64,000 nt of DNA, taken from contig JACKNC010000001.1 in assembly GCA_024235095.1 (NCBI GenBank), forward strand, positions 2,269,501 to 2,333,500. The letters run 5' to 3'. Shown piece by piece: positions 37,638 to 47,084 of the stretch. This stretch comes from Gammaproteobacteria bacterium. Lineage in GTDB: Bacteria; Pseudomonadota; Gammaproteobacteria; Competibacterales; Competibacteraceae. The position numbers and the translations under genes are program-made. The notes beneath the pieces were generated by a model. That model did not search any database and was not told the DNA's origin. It saw nothing but the letters and a program-made list of their open reading frames with translations. Numbering within the stretch: position 1 is the stretch's first letter; every line of letters begins with the position of its first letter.

Positions 37638-38879
37638 TCAAGGCGTTTTTCGACGTAACCGCTGCTCCAACTCTTGTGTGGTCGAATCGAATTGTGAGCT
37701 TAATTCTTCCTCCAGACTATGTTTGGAATCGGGGCGTGGCTTTGCCGTCGGCACAGGTTCCGGCGCAGGCGTGGGTTCCGGCGCAGGCGTGGGTTCCGGC
37801 GCAGGCGTGGGTTCCGGCGCAGGCGTAGGCTCTGGCGCAGGCGTCAGTTTCAAAGGTTCCCTCTGGATATCTACGGAATGCTCCGCAGGTTGGATCGCGA
37901 AGGCCGGCGCGGTGGCGTCACGCTGACCAAACCACCACCATCCGGTTACGCCCACCGCCGCCAGCACCGCTGCGGCGGCCAAGCCAGGGAACAGCCATCC
38001 GGTTTTACCGCGTGGCTTCCTGCTCCCATCTGCTGTACCCGGCGGTGGCGCGACTGGCAGGGGAGAGGGCGCTGGCGTGGAGGGCGGCAAAGGCGTAGCG
38101 GGTGACGGTGGCGACTGAGACGGGCGAAATTCCTTCACCAGTACTTCCGGCGCGCCGGTTGGCTTGCCAAAAACCCGTTCCTCGCTGCCTAAAGGTGTTG
38201 AGACAATTCGCCCATCCACTCGCCGGGTGGGTGTGGCGTCCCTGATCGCATCAGGATCCAAGGAAGACCGTTTGGATTCATGCGCTTTTATGCGGGTCGG
38301 CAGTTCCTCTCCTTCTGGGGGCGAGGACAAGGGGGGAACTGGACGAGTCGTTTCATCATCGTCCACATACTCCAGGCCGCAACCTAGCTCGGGGATCGGT
38401 AGATCGGGGATAGGCAGATCGACGTTTCGCATTTCCGGCAACGCAGATTCTGACACAGTTTTTGGACGCAGTTTAGGACGGGAACCCACGCGAGCGCCGC
38501 TTACTACGAGCCGTCGAGTCGTGGTTGCCATGTCTTCTTCGATCGCCAATTCCAAAGGCCAGACGAAAGTCACAGCAACGGTTTCATTCAATCCCTCACC
38601 GCGCACCGCTAGCTGGTAAGGCATGTTTTCCAACTGAAACGCCAGATCGGGATTGATCACGAATTTCAGAGAGTCACCGTCGTACCAAGCCTCTTCCGGT
38701 TGCAGCCAACATTCCGCGCCTTGCCAACCGTCTGTCCCAAGATGATTAGCGGCAAAACCATGGCGGTTAAGGGCGAATACGAAGGTCTCAAGAGTATGTG
38801 GCAGGCCATCAATTGTCACAATAGCATGCCCGAGTGGGCGATGGGGATCCTCCGAGACGCGAACCGCAAGCGTGGACAT
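37638..38879 (-). CDS. Membrane-anchored protein with Pro-Ala-Pro-Glu repeats, unknown
   Basis: This 413-residue protein starts at ATG 38879 (a TTG lies six bases upstream). The N-terminal domain (about 1-125) is soluble and not recognised; a Pro/Ser-rich linker follows, then one TM segment (about 295-315, GLAAAAVLAAVGVTGWWWF) and a periplasmic tail with five PTPAPE units (18-bp DNA repeats near 37755-37845) ending in a charged helix (HSLEEELSSQFDSTTQELEQ). The first gene of the minus-strand cluster, it resembles the SrfA-like protein in its layout of cytoplasmic domain, linker, TM and low-complexity tail. Confidence 0.78.
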   Translation of the reverse strand: MSTLAVRVSEDPHRPLGHAIVTIDGLPHTLETFVFALNRHGFAANHLGTDGWQGAECWLQPEEAWYDGDSLKFVINPDLAFQLENMPYQLAVRGEGLNETVAVTFVWPLELAIEEDMATTTRRLVVSGARVGSRPKLRPKTVSESALPEMRNVDLPIPDLPIPELGCGLEYVDDDETTRPVPPLSSPPEGEELPTRIKAHESKRSSLDPDAIRDATPTRRVDGRIVSTPLGSEERVFGKPTGAPEVLVKEFRPSQSPPSPATPLPPSTPAPSPLPVAPPPGTADGSRKPRGKTGWLFPGLAAAAVLAAVGVTGWWWFGQRDATAPAFAIQPAEHSVDIQREPLKLTPAPEPTPAPEPTPAPEPTPAPEPTPAPEPVPTAKPRPDSKHSLEEELSSQFDSTTQELEQRLRRKTP

Positions 38880-38885
38880 CGTCAA

Positions 38886-39259
38886 TCTCCATAAGTCCGG
38901 ACAAACAACGGGAAACCGGGGATTCGGTTCCCAAACCTTGTCTAATTGTAGGTTACTAGCCCGGTTTTTGCTGTAAGCAGACCTGCCGGTTTATTGATCC
39001 TTATAAGCTTTAATCAAGTCCAATATTATTGTATTAGACTCGTAAGCGTTCACCTCCCCCCTTTGGAAAAAGGGGCCGGGGGAGATTACGCACGAGCGAC
39101 AGGGCCAAAATCCCCCCTCACCCCCCTTTGCTAAAGGGGGGGACTGAACGGTTACTTAGAGTCCAATTCGGGATAAGAACAGCGATGCCGGATTCGCCAA
39201 ACATTAGTAATTATGCTGAAATACAAACACACCTTCACATTTCATTTATGAGGTCGTCC
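38886..39259. repeat. Divergent intergenic region with C/G-rich palindromic repeats
   Basis: Two hairpin-forming repeats lie at about 39054-39082 (CTCCCCCC pairing with GGGGGAG) and 39109-39146 (CCCCCCTTTGCTAAAGGGGGG). This repeat type is scattered in intergenic regions of several bacterial groups. No gene was found. The region must hold the promoters for the flanking divergent genes. Confidence 0.7.
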
Positions 39260-41332
39260 ATGTCTTCGCCAACGCAACGCCCTGCTTCGCCTGATCTACC
39301 CACGGGGACGTTGCCGCAGGCGACTGACCCAGCGACCCCGCAGCATAAGGTTAATTCCGGTGAATCGCCCACCGTTCGCCTGGAAACCGCGTCCGTCGAT
39401 TCCCAGGCAACTCTGCCTACTGTTCGCCTGGAATCAGCGCCCAATAAACCGCTTTCCGCCAACGATACCGGTTTGGAAATCGCCAAATTTCTGGTTGAAG
39501 ACGGAATCATTACCGATCAGCAGTTGGCCTACGCGATGCGGGTGCGCGCCAAACTTTCCACGGAAAAACCCTTGCTTGGCGTTCTCAATGAAATTGGTTA
39601 TGTCAGCCTGGAGCAACAGCGCAATACACTGCGCAAGCATCGGATTTTGGTGCGAATTGGCGCTTTGCTGGTGGAGCTGGGTTTCCTGCGGGAACAGGAT
39701 CTGCGAGCCGCTCTGGCGTTGCAGCGAGAGTCTGGAAAAGGCAAGAAACTGGGCGATATCCTCCTGGAAAACCACTTTATCGAGGAAAACAAGCTGATTG
39801 ATGTATTGGCTGATCAACTGGGGTTCCCCCAGGTCAAGCCCGACTTGAGCGACGTCGACCGCAAGTTGATGGAGAAAGCCAATCCCAACTGGTTTCTGCA
39901 ACGTCATTTTCTGCCGCTGCACGTCAAGGATAACCAGGTTCTGGTCGCTTTTGCCGACCCTCTCGACCAACGCGCCCGTCGGGAAGCCGAGCGGCTTTTC
40001 GGATCTGACCTGACGCCATTGATTGCCAGCAAGCGGATTATTCGCGAAACGATCGAAGCGTATCAGCGGCATTACCAAGTATCGACAAGACCGACGATTC
40101 AAACTGATGATACTAGCCAGGTCATTGAACTGGTCAATACCATGTTGCTGGATGCGGTCCAGACCCAGGTCAGCGACATTCACATCGAACCGATGAAGAA
40201 TGATCTGCGCATCCGGTTTCGCTGCGATGGCGTCCTGGGCGGTTACAAAACCATTAATAAGAAACTGGCCTCGGCGTTCATTAATCGCATCAAGATTCTG
40301 AGCAGAGCGGATATTGCCGAACGGCGGCGTCACCAGGACGGCCATATTACTTTCGAAGATCCGAATACCGGGCGAAATATTGATGTCCGGGTTTCCATCT
40401 ATATCACGGTCTACGGTGAAAAAATCGTTCTGCGTCTACTGCGCAAGACCCAGTTGGTGCCATTGGATCAGCTTAATATGTTTCCGCGTACCCTGAATCA
40501 TTTCTATGAGGATGCGCTTGAGTTGCCCAGCGGTATTATCCTCATCACCGGCCCCACCGGCACCGGCAAAACCACCACGCTCTACAGCGCCGTGAATTAT
40601 CTGAATAGCATTGATCGTTGCGTGACCACCGCGGAAGACCCGGTAGAATTCGTCATTGAAGGCATCGCGCAATGTTCGCTCAATCCAAAAATCGATCTGA
40701 CCTTTGAGACAACCCTGCCGCATATCATGCGTCAGGATCCGGACGTGATTGTTCTGGGTGAAATTCGTGACCGCTTCTCGGCGGAAGCCGCGATCCAGGC
40801 GGCGCTGACCGGCCACAAGGTGCTCACGACCTTCCATACCGAAGACAGCACTGGTGCTTTGTTGCGGCTGATGAATATGAATATTGAAACCTTCCTGATT
40901 GCCTCGACTGTAGTCGCCGTGCTAGCCCAGCGGTTGTTGCGCCGGGTTTGTCCCCATTGCGCCGAACTCTATCAGCCCAACTCCGGTGAACTGCAACGCT
41001 TAGGCTACAAGTATCATGATCTGAAGGGAACCAATTTCCAGCAGGGAAAAGGTTGTCCGGCCTGCCGGCACACCGGCTACCGAGGCCGCATCGGGATTTT
41101 TGAGTTGCTTATTCTGAATATCGCCGTCAAGGACGCTATGCTCCAGAAAAGCACGGCTCATGACATTCGCCGGATTTGCCTGGAGGAAGCGGGCATGGTG
41201 ACCCTGCTGGAGGATGGTTTGGCCAAGGCGGCCCGGGGCGAAACCACCCTGACCGAAGCGTTCCGTTATTTGCCGCGTCTTGAAAAGCCTCGACCGCTGG
41301 CGGAAATCAAGCGCCTGGTAGGAATTACATGA
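39260..41332 (+). CDS. GspE/PilB-type secretion or pilus ATPase
   Basis: This protein has about 690 residues from ATG 39260 (GAGG upstream); in-frame starts exist at 39248 and further up. A Pro/Thr-rich N-terminus precedes two MshEN-like regions (KFLVEDGIITDQQLAYAMRV; ALLVELGFLREQDLRAAL), then the ATPase domain: Walker A GPTGTGKTTT, Asp box TTAEDPVEF, Walker B VIVLGEIRD, His box LTTFHTED and a C-terminal four-Cys zinc motif (CPHC, CPAC). No other pilus or secretion gene is adjacent, so it may regulate or power a distant machine. MshEN domains can bind c-di-GMP. Confidence 0.92.
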   Translation: MSSPTQRPASPDLPTGTLPQATDPATPQHKVNSGESPTVRLETASVDSQATLPTVRLESAPNKPLSANDTGLEIAKFLVEDGIITDQQLAYAMRVRAKLSTEKPLLGVLNEIGYVSLEQQRNTLRKHRILVRIGALLVELGFLREQDLRAALALQRESGKGKKLGDILLENHFIEENKLIDVLADQLGFPQVKPDLSDVDRKLMEKANPNWFLQRHFLPLHVKDNQVLVAFADPLDQRARREAERLFGSDLTPLIASKRIIRETIEAYQRHYQVSTRPTIQTDDTSQVIELVNTMLLDAVQTQVSDIHIEPMKNDLRIRFRCDGVLGGYKTINKKLASAFINRIKILSRADIAERRRHQDGHITFEDPNTGRNIDVRVSIYITVYGEKIVLRLLRKTQLVPLDQLNMFPRTLNHFYEDALELPSGIILITGPTGTGKTTTLYSAVNYLNSIDRCVTTAEDPVEFVIEGIAQCSLNPKIDLTFETTLPHIMRQDPDVIVLGEIRDRFSAEAAIQAALTGHKVLTTFHTEDSTGALLRLMNMNIETFLIASTVVAVLAQRLLRRVCPHCAELYQPNSGELQRLGYKYHDLKGTNFQQGKGCPACRHTGYRGRIGIFELLILNIAVKDAMLQKSTAHDIRRICLEEAGMVTLLEDGLAKAARGETTLTEAFRYLPRLEKPRPLAEIKRLVGIT

Positions 41333-41386
41333 AAATCAATCAACAGCGAAACAGCAGCACACGCATTGATGGGTGAGAATGAACAC

Positions 41387-42232
41387 ATGGCCCAGCATTC
41401 ACTGCAAGACATGATCATCCAAGCGCTGATCACGGATACGCTGCAATTGCCGGCTTTCCCGGCGGTCGCGATGAAATTGCAAAAAGCCTTGCACGATGGC
41501 AACGTCCGGGTCGCTGACCTTGAAAAAATGATTATCGGCGACCAGGCGTTGGCCAGCCAAATCCTGCGCGTCGCCAATTCATCGTTCTACAAGGGATTGC
41601 AGCGAATTAACACCATTCAGAAGGCAATTATTCGTCTCGGCATCCGCAAGGTGGCCATGCTGGCGATGGCGGTTTCGCAACGCAGCCTCTATCTTACCCG
41701 CAGTCCACTATTGAGCCATTACATGGAGAAACTCTGGCAGCACGCTTTTGCTTCGGCCCTGAGCAGTCAATGGCTGGCCTATCACAGCGGCTGTAAACAA
41801 CAGGCCGATGATGCGTTCATGGCCGGTTTGCTGCATAACATCGGCCAATTGGCGATTCTGCGCGTGATCGACGAGCTGTCGGCTACAAAACAGCTGACCG
41901 GCGCTCAAATGCAGAAAAATCTGGTGGAAGAATTGTTGGATAGCAACATGCATAATGCCCAAGGTTATGTGCTCATGAAGCGCTGGAACCTGCCCAATGA
42001 ATACTGCGTTGTGGTCCGCGATCATCATAAGGAGCCTTACGATAGCGACAATATGTTGCTGGTCATTGTCCGCCTGGCCGATCAGGCTTGTGAAAGACTG
42101 GGAATCGGCCTGCATGCGGATCCAAATATTGCATTGGCCGCGTTGCCAGAGGCGCACACCCTGGGTTTGGGGGAAATTGCATTGGCTGAGGTAGAAATTT
42201 TACTTGAAGATAGTGTGATCATAGCGGGTTAA
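41387..42232 (+). CDS. HDOD-domain signalling protein
   Basis: This protein has about 281 residues with start ATG 41387 (GGTGAG upstream; ATG 41369 is possible). The HDOD domain covers LPAFPAVAMKLQKAL through VVRDHHKEPY, with AGLLHNIGQLAIL and LGIRKVAML. HDOD proteins are catalytically degenerate HD relatives in signalling, often tied to c-di-GMP and surface behaviours. It lies 54 bp after the GspE/PilB-like gene and is probably co-transcribed. Confidence 0.9.
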   Translation: MAQHSLQDMIIQALITDTLQLPAFPAVAMKLQKALHDGNVRVADLEKMIIGDQALASQILRVANSSFYKGLQRINTIQKAIIRLGIRKVAMLAMAVSQRSLYLTRSPLLSHYMEKLWQHAFASALSSQWLAYHSGCKQQADDAFMAGLLHNIGQLAILRVIDELSATKQLTGAQMQKNLVEELLDSNMHNAQGYVLMKRWNLPNEYCVVVRDHHKEPYDSDNMLLVIVRLADQACERLGIGLHADPNIALAALPEAHTLGLGEIALAEVEILLEDSVIIAG

Positions 42233-42334
42233 GTTCAACGGGGGCTTGAAAATCCCCTGCTCTTGTTAGAACAAATGCCTATACTCAAACCATAAAACGA
42301 CTACGGTTGACTCTGACCCTTTGGTGCTTTTGTC

Positions 42335-43792
42335 ATGACCGAACTAACCCTCCGTGAAGCTGAAATCACCCGCGCCAGCCTGCTGAACCGCACCATGTAC
42401 AATCTCCGTGAAGCCTGGCGGGAAATGGCCGACTGGCGCGAAGGGCTGTTTTCAGCCGCCCCTGGCCCCAGCCTTCCCGAAAAGGACGCGGAAGCGCTGA
42501 GAGTCCAGATGCGGGACTGTCTGGAGGCGCGGGGCGGCGAGGTATCCGCCCGGGCGCGGGCTGCTAATCTGGGGCGCGCTTATCTGTCGCTAAATGCCCA
42601 AGGCCGACAGCGGTTTCTGCAAATTCTGGCGACTGAATTCGATATTGACCGCAAGGCGGTCGACAAAGCCGTCGCCGCCGTGCAACAGGCCGGGGATGAC
42701 AGCAGGGAGCGCGCTAAAGCGGAGCGGGCGTTGCGTCAGGCGTTGCAACCGCCGAGAGTGCGGTTGCTGGCGCAGCTCAACGCTCTGCCCGAGGGATTCC
42801 TGTTTCTGGTCGATCTGCGCGAAGAATTGTTGAGCTGGAGCCGGGATGACCTGGCGCTGGCCGCGCTGGAACGGGATTTATTGTCGTTGCTGACCTCCTG
42901 GTTTGATGTCGGGTTCCTGGAACTGCGGCGTATTACCTGGGATTCGCCGGCCTCGTTGCTGGAGAAAATGATTGCCTATGAAGCCGTGCATCCGATCACC
43001 GGCTGGGGTGATCTGAAAAACCGGCTCAGTTCCGATCGGCGCTGCTTCGCCTTCTTTCATCCGCGCATGGCCAGTGAACCGCTGATCATCGTCCAGGTCG
43101 CGCTGGTGAATGGCATTGCCGACAATGTGCAAACCTTGCTGGATGAGACTGCGCCAGTGCTCGATCCACACATTACGGACACCGCCATTTTCTATTCAAT
43201 CTCCAACGCCCACGATGGCCTGAGCGGGATCAGCTTCGGCAATTTCCTGATTAAGCGGGTGGTGGATGAACTGGCCAGTGAGTTCAAAAACCTCAAGACC
43301 TTTGCGACTCTATCACCCATTCCCGGGTTCCAGCGCTGGCTGGATCGCAAGTTGAGCGACTCGGACCAGGATGTGGAAGCGGAATGGTTGACCGCCACGG
43401 AACGCAAGGCGCTGGCCAGCGCGGCGGGAACCGGCAAGGAGCCGGCTTCTCTGAAAACCCTCCTGCAAACCCCGGACTGGTCGCAAAAACCGGAGCTGGT
43501 CAAGGCGCTCAAGCACCCGCTAATGCGGTTATGCGCGCGTTATCTGGTCAAGGAGAAGCGCGATAGCCTCACCGTTCTGGACCCGGTGGCCCGCTTTCAT
43601 CTGGCTAATGGCGCCCGCATTGAGCGGCTCAACTGGTCAGGTGATACCTCGACCAAGGGCCTGGCTCAGTCCGCGGGCATGATGGTGAACTATCTGTACA
43701 AGCTTAACGATATTGAAGCCAATCATGAAGCGTATCGTGGCGAGGGCAAGGTCACGACTTCGTCGGTCATTCGTTCGTTGCTGAAAACCTGA
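42335..43792 (+). CDS. Malonyl-CoA decarboxylase
   Basis: This 485-residue protein matches the MCD family (malonyl-CoA to acetyl-CoA and CO2): a helical N-terminal domain (LREAWREMADWREGLF) and a GNAT-like catalytic domain with YEAVHPITGWGDLKNRL, FFHPRMASEPLIIVQVAL, FYSISNAHDGLSGISFG and the C-terminal DPVARFHLANGARIERLNW. No signal or targeting sequence is seen. It could control malonyl-CoA levels in fatty-acid or storage metabolism. It stands alone, facing regA. Confidence 0.94.
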   Translation: MTELTLREAEITRASLLNRTMYNLREAWREMADWREGLFSAAPGPSLPEKDAEALRVQMRDCLEARGGEVSARARAANLGRAYLSLNAQGRQRFLQILATEFDIDRKAVDKAVAAVQQAGDDSRERAKAERALRQALQPPRVRLLAQLNALPEGFLFLVDLREELLSWSRDDLALAALERDLLSLLTSWFDVGFLELRRITWDSPASLLEKMIAYEAVHPITGWGDLKNRLSSDRRCFAFFHPRMASEPLIIVQVALVNGIADNVQTLLDETAPVLDPHITDTAIFYSISNAHDGLSGISFGNFLIKRVVDELASEFKNLKTFATLSPIPGFQRWLDRKLSDSDQDVEAEWLTATERKALASAAGTGKEPASLKTLLQTPDWSQKPELVKALKHPLMRLCARYLVKEKRDSLTVLDPVARFHLANGARIERLNWSGDTSTKGLAQSAGMMVNYLYKLNDIEANHEAYRGEGKVTTSSVIRSLLKT

Positions 43793-43802
43793 TTGTGGGT
43801 CG

Positions 43803-44366
43803 CTAGAACTTGACAGGCCGCTTGGCCAGCTTGCGTTGCAAGGTGCGGCGGTGCATCCCCAGTTGCCGGGCGGTCGCCGAGATATTGCCGTCGTTTTCAC
43901 ATAGCACCCGCTGAATATGCTCCCATTCCAGGCGATTCACACTCAGAGGACGCAGGTTGACCGAAGCGGCAGGATTGCCACGGGTCGATGCGAAGGCGGC
44001 TAAAACCTGATCGGCGTCCGCCGGTTTCGCCAGGTAATTCACGGCACCAAGTTTAATAGCTTCCACAGCGGTAGCGATGCTGGCGTAGCCGGTGAGCACC
44101 ACGACGCGGGTCATGGAATCCAGCGCCAGCAGTTGCGGAATGAGGCTGAGACCTGAATCGCCGGCCAGGTTGAGATCGACCACCGCATAGTCCGGCGTCG
44201 TCCCTTGCGCCAATTGCAGGGCCGCTGCACAATCGTGAGCCGTTGCCACGGTAAAGCCCCGTCGCCTTAGCGCCAGTCCCAACACCCGGCAAAATGTGGC
44301 GTCATCGTCCACTAGCAGCAGGCAGGCAGGCTCAGACGGCGTGGTCCGGGATTCTATCGGCTCCAT
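43803..44366 (-). CDS. regA: Redox response regulator RegA/PrrA/ActR
   Basis: This 187-residue protein has a receiver domain with acidic pocket LLVDDDATF, phospho-acceptor Asp64 (VVDLNLAGDSG) and Lys in LAKPADADQ, then a Fis-like HTH (GNISATARQLGMHRRTLQRKL). That C-terminal helix set is the hallmark of the RegA family. Its ATG overlaps the regB stop (TGATG). It should control redox-dependent genes together with RegB; candidate sites are at 45654 and 46969. Confidence 0.94.
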   Translation of the reverse strand: MEPIESRTTPSEPACLLLVDDDATFCRVLGLALRRRGFTVATAHDCAAALQLAQGTTPDYAVVDLNLAGDSGLSLIPQLLALDSMTRVVVLTGYASIATAVEAIKLGAVNYLAKPADADQVLAAFASTRGNPAASVNLRPLSVNRLEWEHIQRVLCENDGNISATARQLGMHRRTLQRKLAKRPVKF

Positions 44367-45604
44367 CAGGCGATGCCCATTCGCACCGGCAGGTCAATAC
44401 GAGTGCAGATTCCACCTTGTGGATGGTTTAGTAAACTCACCTGTCCTCCCAGGCGCTCCAGCGCCGCATTCGCCAACAGTAACCCAATGCCAGCGCCGCC
44501 GTTCTTAGTGGAGAAAAAGGCTTCGCCAGCGCGGTCTTCCGCCTCTTCCGACAGACCCGGTCCCTGGTCGCGGATTTCGATGATAACGCGCTGCTGATTC
44601 CAGCGCCCGGTCAAGTCCACCCCGGTAGGGCAGGCGTCAGCCGCATTATTGAGCAAACTGATCAAGGTCTGGCCGATGGTCTGCGGCGCGGTGATAGCGG
44701 GGAGCGGGGGCGCACCGGCGCAACTGACCCGCAGCGGCACCTGGGGACGGAGCAACTGCCAGCGGTTGCGAGTGCGTTCCAGCAGCACATCCAGCGTCTG
44801 CGCGGCCTCGCGGTCAGACGCCAGATCGGCGCTGCGCAGCAAATCGCCAAGAATGGATTTGCACACTTCCACTTGCTGACGCAGGGTGCGTAAATCCTCC
44901 CTGAGCGGCAGGTCTTCCTCGCCATGCAACAGTTCCAGTTCCCGCGCCAGTATGGCGATGGTCGATAACGGGGTGCCCAGTTCATGAGCCGCGCCCGCCG
45001 CGAACATGCCCAGGGTCAGGATTTGCTCATCGCGCAACGCGCGTTCACGCAGTTGCGCCACCTGACGATCCCGGTTTCGCAGGGCCATCGCCAGTCGCGC
45101 GACGAAACCGGCAATCAGCAAGGCGCTGATGACAAACACCAGCCACATTCCCCACAGATGGGTCTCAAAGCCGGAGCCATGACCGCTGAGCGCGCCGGGC
45201 AGCGGTAAATGGTAAAACATCAATGCGGTGTAGATCACTACAGTAACGGCGGCAGTCGCCCAGACCTGCCCAGCGGGCAATAAGGCGGCGGCGATGACCA
45301 GTGGCAACAATAACAGTGAAACGAACGGATTGCTCGCGCCACCGCTGAAAAATAACAGCAAGGCCAGCGCTAGCGCATCGAATTGCAGGTAGGCGAACAG
45401 TTCCCAGGCAGTCACTGGCTTCTCGCGCCGGGCACTGCGGTGCAACGCGACGAACGCCAGCAGCGCCCACCCGAGAAACAGCGCTACCGGCCATCCTGGC
45501 ATCGGCGCGGGCGGCGTCAAACCGAACCGCAGCCATAACAACATGATGCCCGGTCCCAGCACCACCAGGATGCGCAACAACAAGAGCCGTCTCAAATCTT
45601 CCAT
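44366..45604 (-). CDS. regB: Redox sensor histidine kinase RegB/PrrB
   Basis: This 412-residue membrane kinase has about six TM segments in residues 5-175, the family's quinone-site heptapeptide GGASNPF at 88-94, H-box with His207 (GAAHELGTPLSTIA), and N, G1 and G2 boxes (LLNNAADACP, DQGPGL, GGAGIGLLLANA). A Cys in the dimerisation region (QVEVCKSILGDLL) matches the redox-active Cys of RegB. It senses quinone redox state and phosphorylates RegA. Its promoter faces the CBS gene. Confidence 0.95.
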   Translation of the reverse strand: MEDLRRLLLLRILVVLGPGIMLLWLRFGLTPPAPMPGWPVALFLGWALLAFVALHRSARREKPVTAWELFAYLQFDALALALLLFFSGGASNPFVSLLLLPLVIAAALLPAGQVWATAAVTVVIYTALMFYHLPLPGALSGHGSGFETHLWGMWLVFVISALLIAGFVARLAMALRNRDRQVAQLRERALRDEQILTLGMFAAGAAHELGTPLSTIAILARELELLHGEEDLPLREDLRTLRQQVEVCKSILGDLLRSADLASDREAAQTLDVLLERTRNRWQLLRPQVPLRVSCAGAPPLPAITAPQTIGQTLISLLNNAADACPTGVDLTGRWNQQRVIIEIRDQGPGLSEEAEDRAGEAFFSTKNGGAGIGLLLANAALERLGGQVSLLNHPQGGICTRIDLPVRMGIA

Positions 45605-45653
45605 TTATTCAGTTCCGTTCATGCGGCAACAACGACCGTTGATAATTGGCGAG

Positions 45654-45670
45654 TGTGACAATATGCCGCA
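45654..45670. promoter_or_regulatory. Candidate RegA-type site between regB and CBS gene
   Basis: TGTGACAATATGCCGCA matches 14 of 17 positions of the perfect palindrome at 46969-46985. It lies in the 150-bp divergent region, suggesting autoregulation of regBA and control of the CBS gene. Inference only. Confidence 0.45.
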
Positions 45671-45754
45671 TTCCTCATTAATCCATGATTGCATAGGATG
45701 CGCTGACTGTTTCATGCAATGGCAGCGACCGTTGCTATCCTGGAGATGACCCGG

Positions 45755-46354
45755 ATGCCTGATATTTACCGACCCCTTCCCTTGCATCGTTTGGAAACCG
45801 GCGCTCAATACTTCCACCCCCAACAGCAATGGCCTATTGCTGTGACTCTCGACGATCCCGCCCAATGCGTCATGACCGATCTTGGCCAAGTGACCGCCTG
45901 TACCGTTGAACGAACCACATTGCTTAAGAAAGCATTGGAAATCATGATCAAGCGGCGGGTGCGAATGCTACTGGTGCGTAATGCGGACCAGCAGATCATC
46001 GGCGTACTCACCAGCCGCGACCTGGAAAGCGACCGGCCCCACCGGATTCTGACGAAAGCAGGCGGAAGTTGGGACGATTTACGGGTTGCCGACATCATGA
46101 CGCTCAGACCAAAAATACAAGTTCTCCAGATACAGGATGTATTACAAGCACGGATAGGAGATATCATCGCCACCTTGCGGCAAGTCAATCGCCAACATGC
46201 GCTGGTCGTGGACACCGATCCCGAAACCGGCGTCCAGGCAGTGCGCGGTATCTTTTCGTTATCGCAGATTGCCCGACAGCTCGGCTTGACCATTGACCCC
46301 GCCCGGCGCCCGACGACATACACTGAATTTGCGCAAGCAGGCGGCGCATTATAG
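45755..46354 (+). CDS. CBS-domain pair protein
   Basis: This protein has 199 residues from ATG 45755 (GGAG upstream); the open frame from 45719 is unsupported. Two CBS motifs are seen: about 40-95 (VERTTLLKKALEIMIKRRVR, IIGVLTSRDLES) and 110-185 (HALVVDTDP, RGIFSLSQIARQLG). CBS pairs bind adenine nucleotides or similar ligands and report energy status. It is divergent from regB, so a link to energy or redox sensing is plausible. Confidence 0.87.
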   Translation: MPDIYRPLPLHRLETGAQYFHPQQQWPIAVTLDDPAQCVMTDLGQVTACTVERTTLLKKALEIMIKRRVRMLLVRNADQQIIGVLTSRDLESDRPHRILTKAGGSWDDLRVADIMTLRPKIQVLQIQDVLQARIGDIIATLRQVNRQHALVVDTDPETGVQAVRGIFSLSQIARQLGLTIDPARRPTTYTEFAQAGGAL

Positions 46355-46418
46355 CGGTCACTTCTCGCATCAATCCGATAACCGGTTCTGTCGGTTCGCG
46401 CCAGCGAGAAATTCGTCA

Positions 46419-46910
46419 TTAAAAGTCGGTTAGCAGGTGAAACTCCCCGACATAAGGCGTTTCACCGATCACAGCGACCGTGACCCGCCAATCCCGCCGT
46501 CCTGCTGAACAAACCGGCAAAATCGCCTGTCCCCGCCAGGTCTTTTCCGCCTGTCGACGTAGATCGAAACGGTTAAAGCCCATATCCATGTCCTGCATGG
46601 CGAAAGACACTGTGACTTTTTCAGCCTTAGAGGCGTCTTCTCCGCCAAGGTCAACCTGCACCGGAAATGCAGTCAAGGGTTGGATGCGATCTCCCAGGCC
46701 AAGCGTCACGGTCAATGCCGTATCCTTCACCAGACATGTTTTGCCCACCGGATTGCAGGCAGGATCAGCGTTTAAAACGATAGCATGAGTAGGAACAGGC
46801 TGTAGCTCCTGTTTCAAGCGGGGATAAAGCAGGCTTGCCAAGCTGCCCAACAAGAAAAACCCGGTCATAGTCCCGACCATTATCAGCCCGTCTCGCCGGG
46901 TCATCTTCAT
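46419..46910 (-). CDS. Membrane-anchored periplasmic protein, FixH/YtkA-like
   Basis: This 163-residue protein has an N-terminal membrane anchor (GLIMVGTMTGFFLLGSLASLL) and a beta-sandwich-like periplasmic domain with a Met-containing core (VSFAMQDMDMGFNRF) and a Cys pair (CNPVGKTC). The pattern recalls FixH/YtkA-type domains linked to copper or cytochrome oxidase assembly, but I cannot prove it. It is transcribed away from mbnP and shares the intergenic palindrome with it. Confidence 0.72.
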   Translation of the reverse strand: MKMTRRDGLIMVGTMTGFFLLGSLASLLYPRLKQELQPVPTHAIVLNADPACNPVGKTCLVKDTALTVTLGLGDRIQPLTAFPVQVDLGGEDASKAEKVTVSFAMQDMDMGFNRFDLRRQAEKTWRGQAILPVCSAGRRDWRVTVAVIGETPYVGEFHLLTDF

Positions 46911-46968
46911 TAATTATCGCTTCATTGATCGCCAATTTGAATTGTAGCGGTTTTCCCGGTTCCGTGGA

Positions 46969-46985
46969 TGCGACAATTTGTCGCA
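46969..46985. promoter_or_regulatory. Perfect 17-bp palindrome, candidate RegA/PrrA box
   Basis: TGCGACAATTTGTCGCA is a perfect inverted repeat with GCGAC/GTCGC half-sites spaced five bases apart, the arrangement described for RegA/PrrA-family binding sites. It lies between the divergent FixH-like and mbnP genes, about 2.6 kb from regA. Binding is inferred. Confidence 0.6.
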
Positions 46986-47084
46986 TTCTCATACTGCTCC
47001 CAGCGATTTAGCATAAAAAGATGACCCCAGGCGGCGTGCTTGGCGAATCCATTTCATGGTGAATTGACTCAGGAGAATCCCTGC

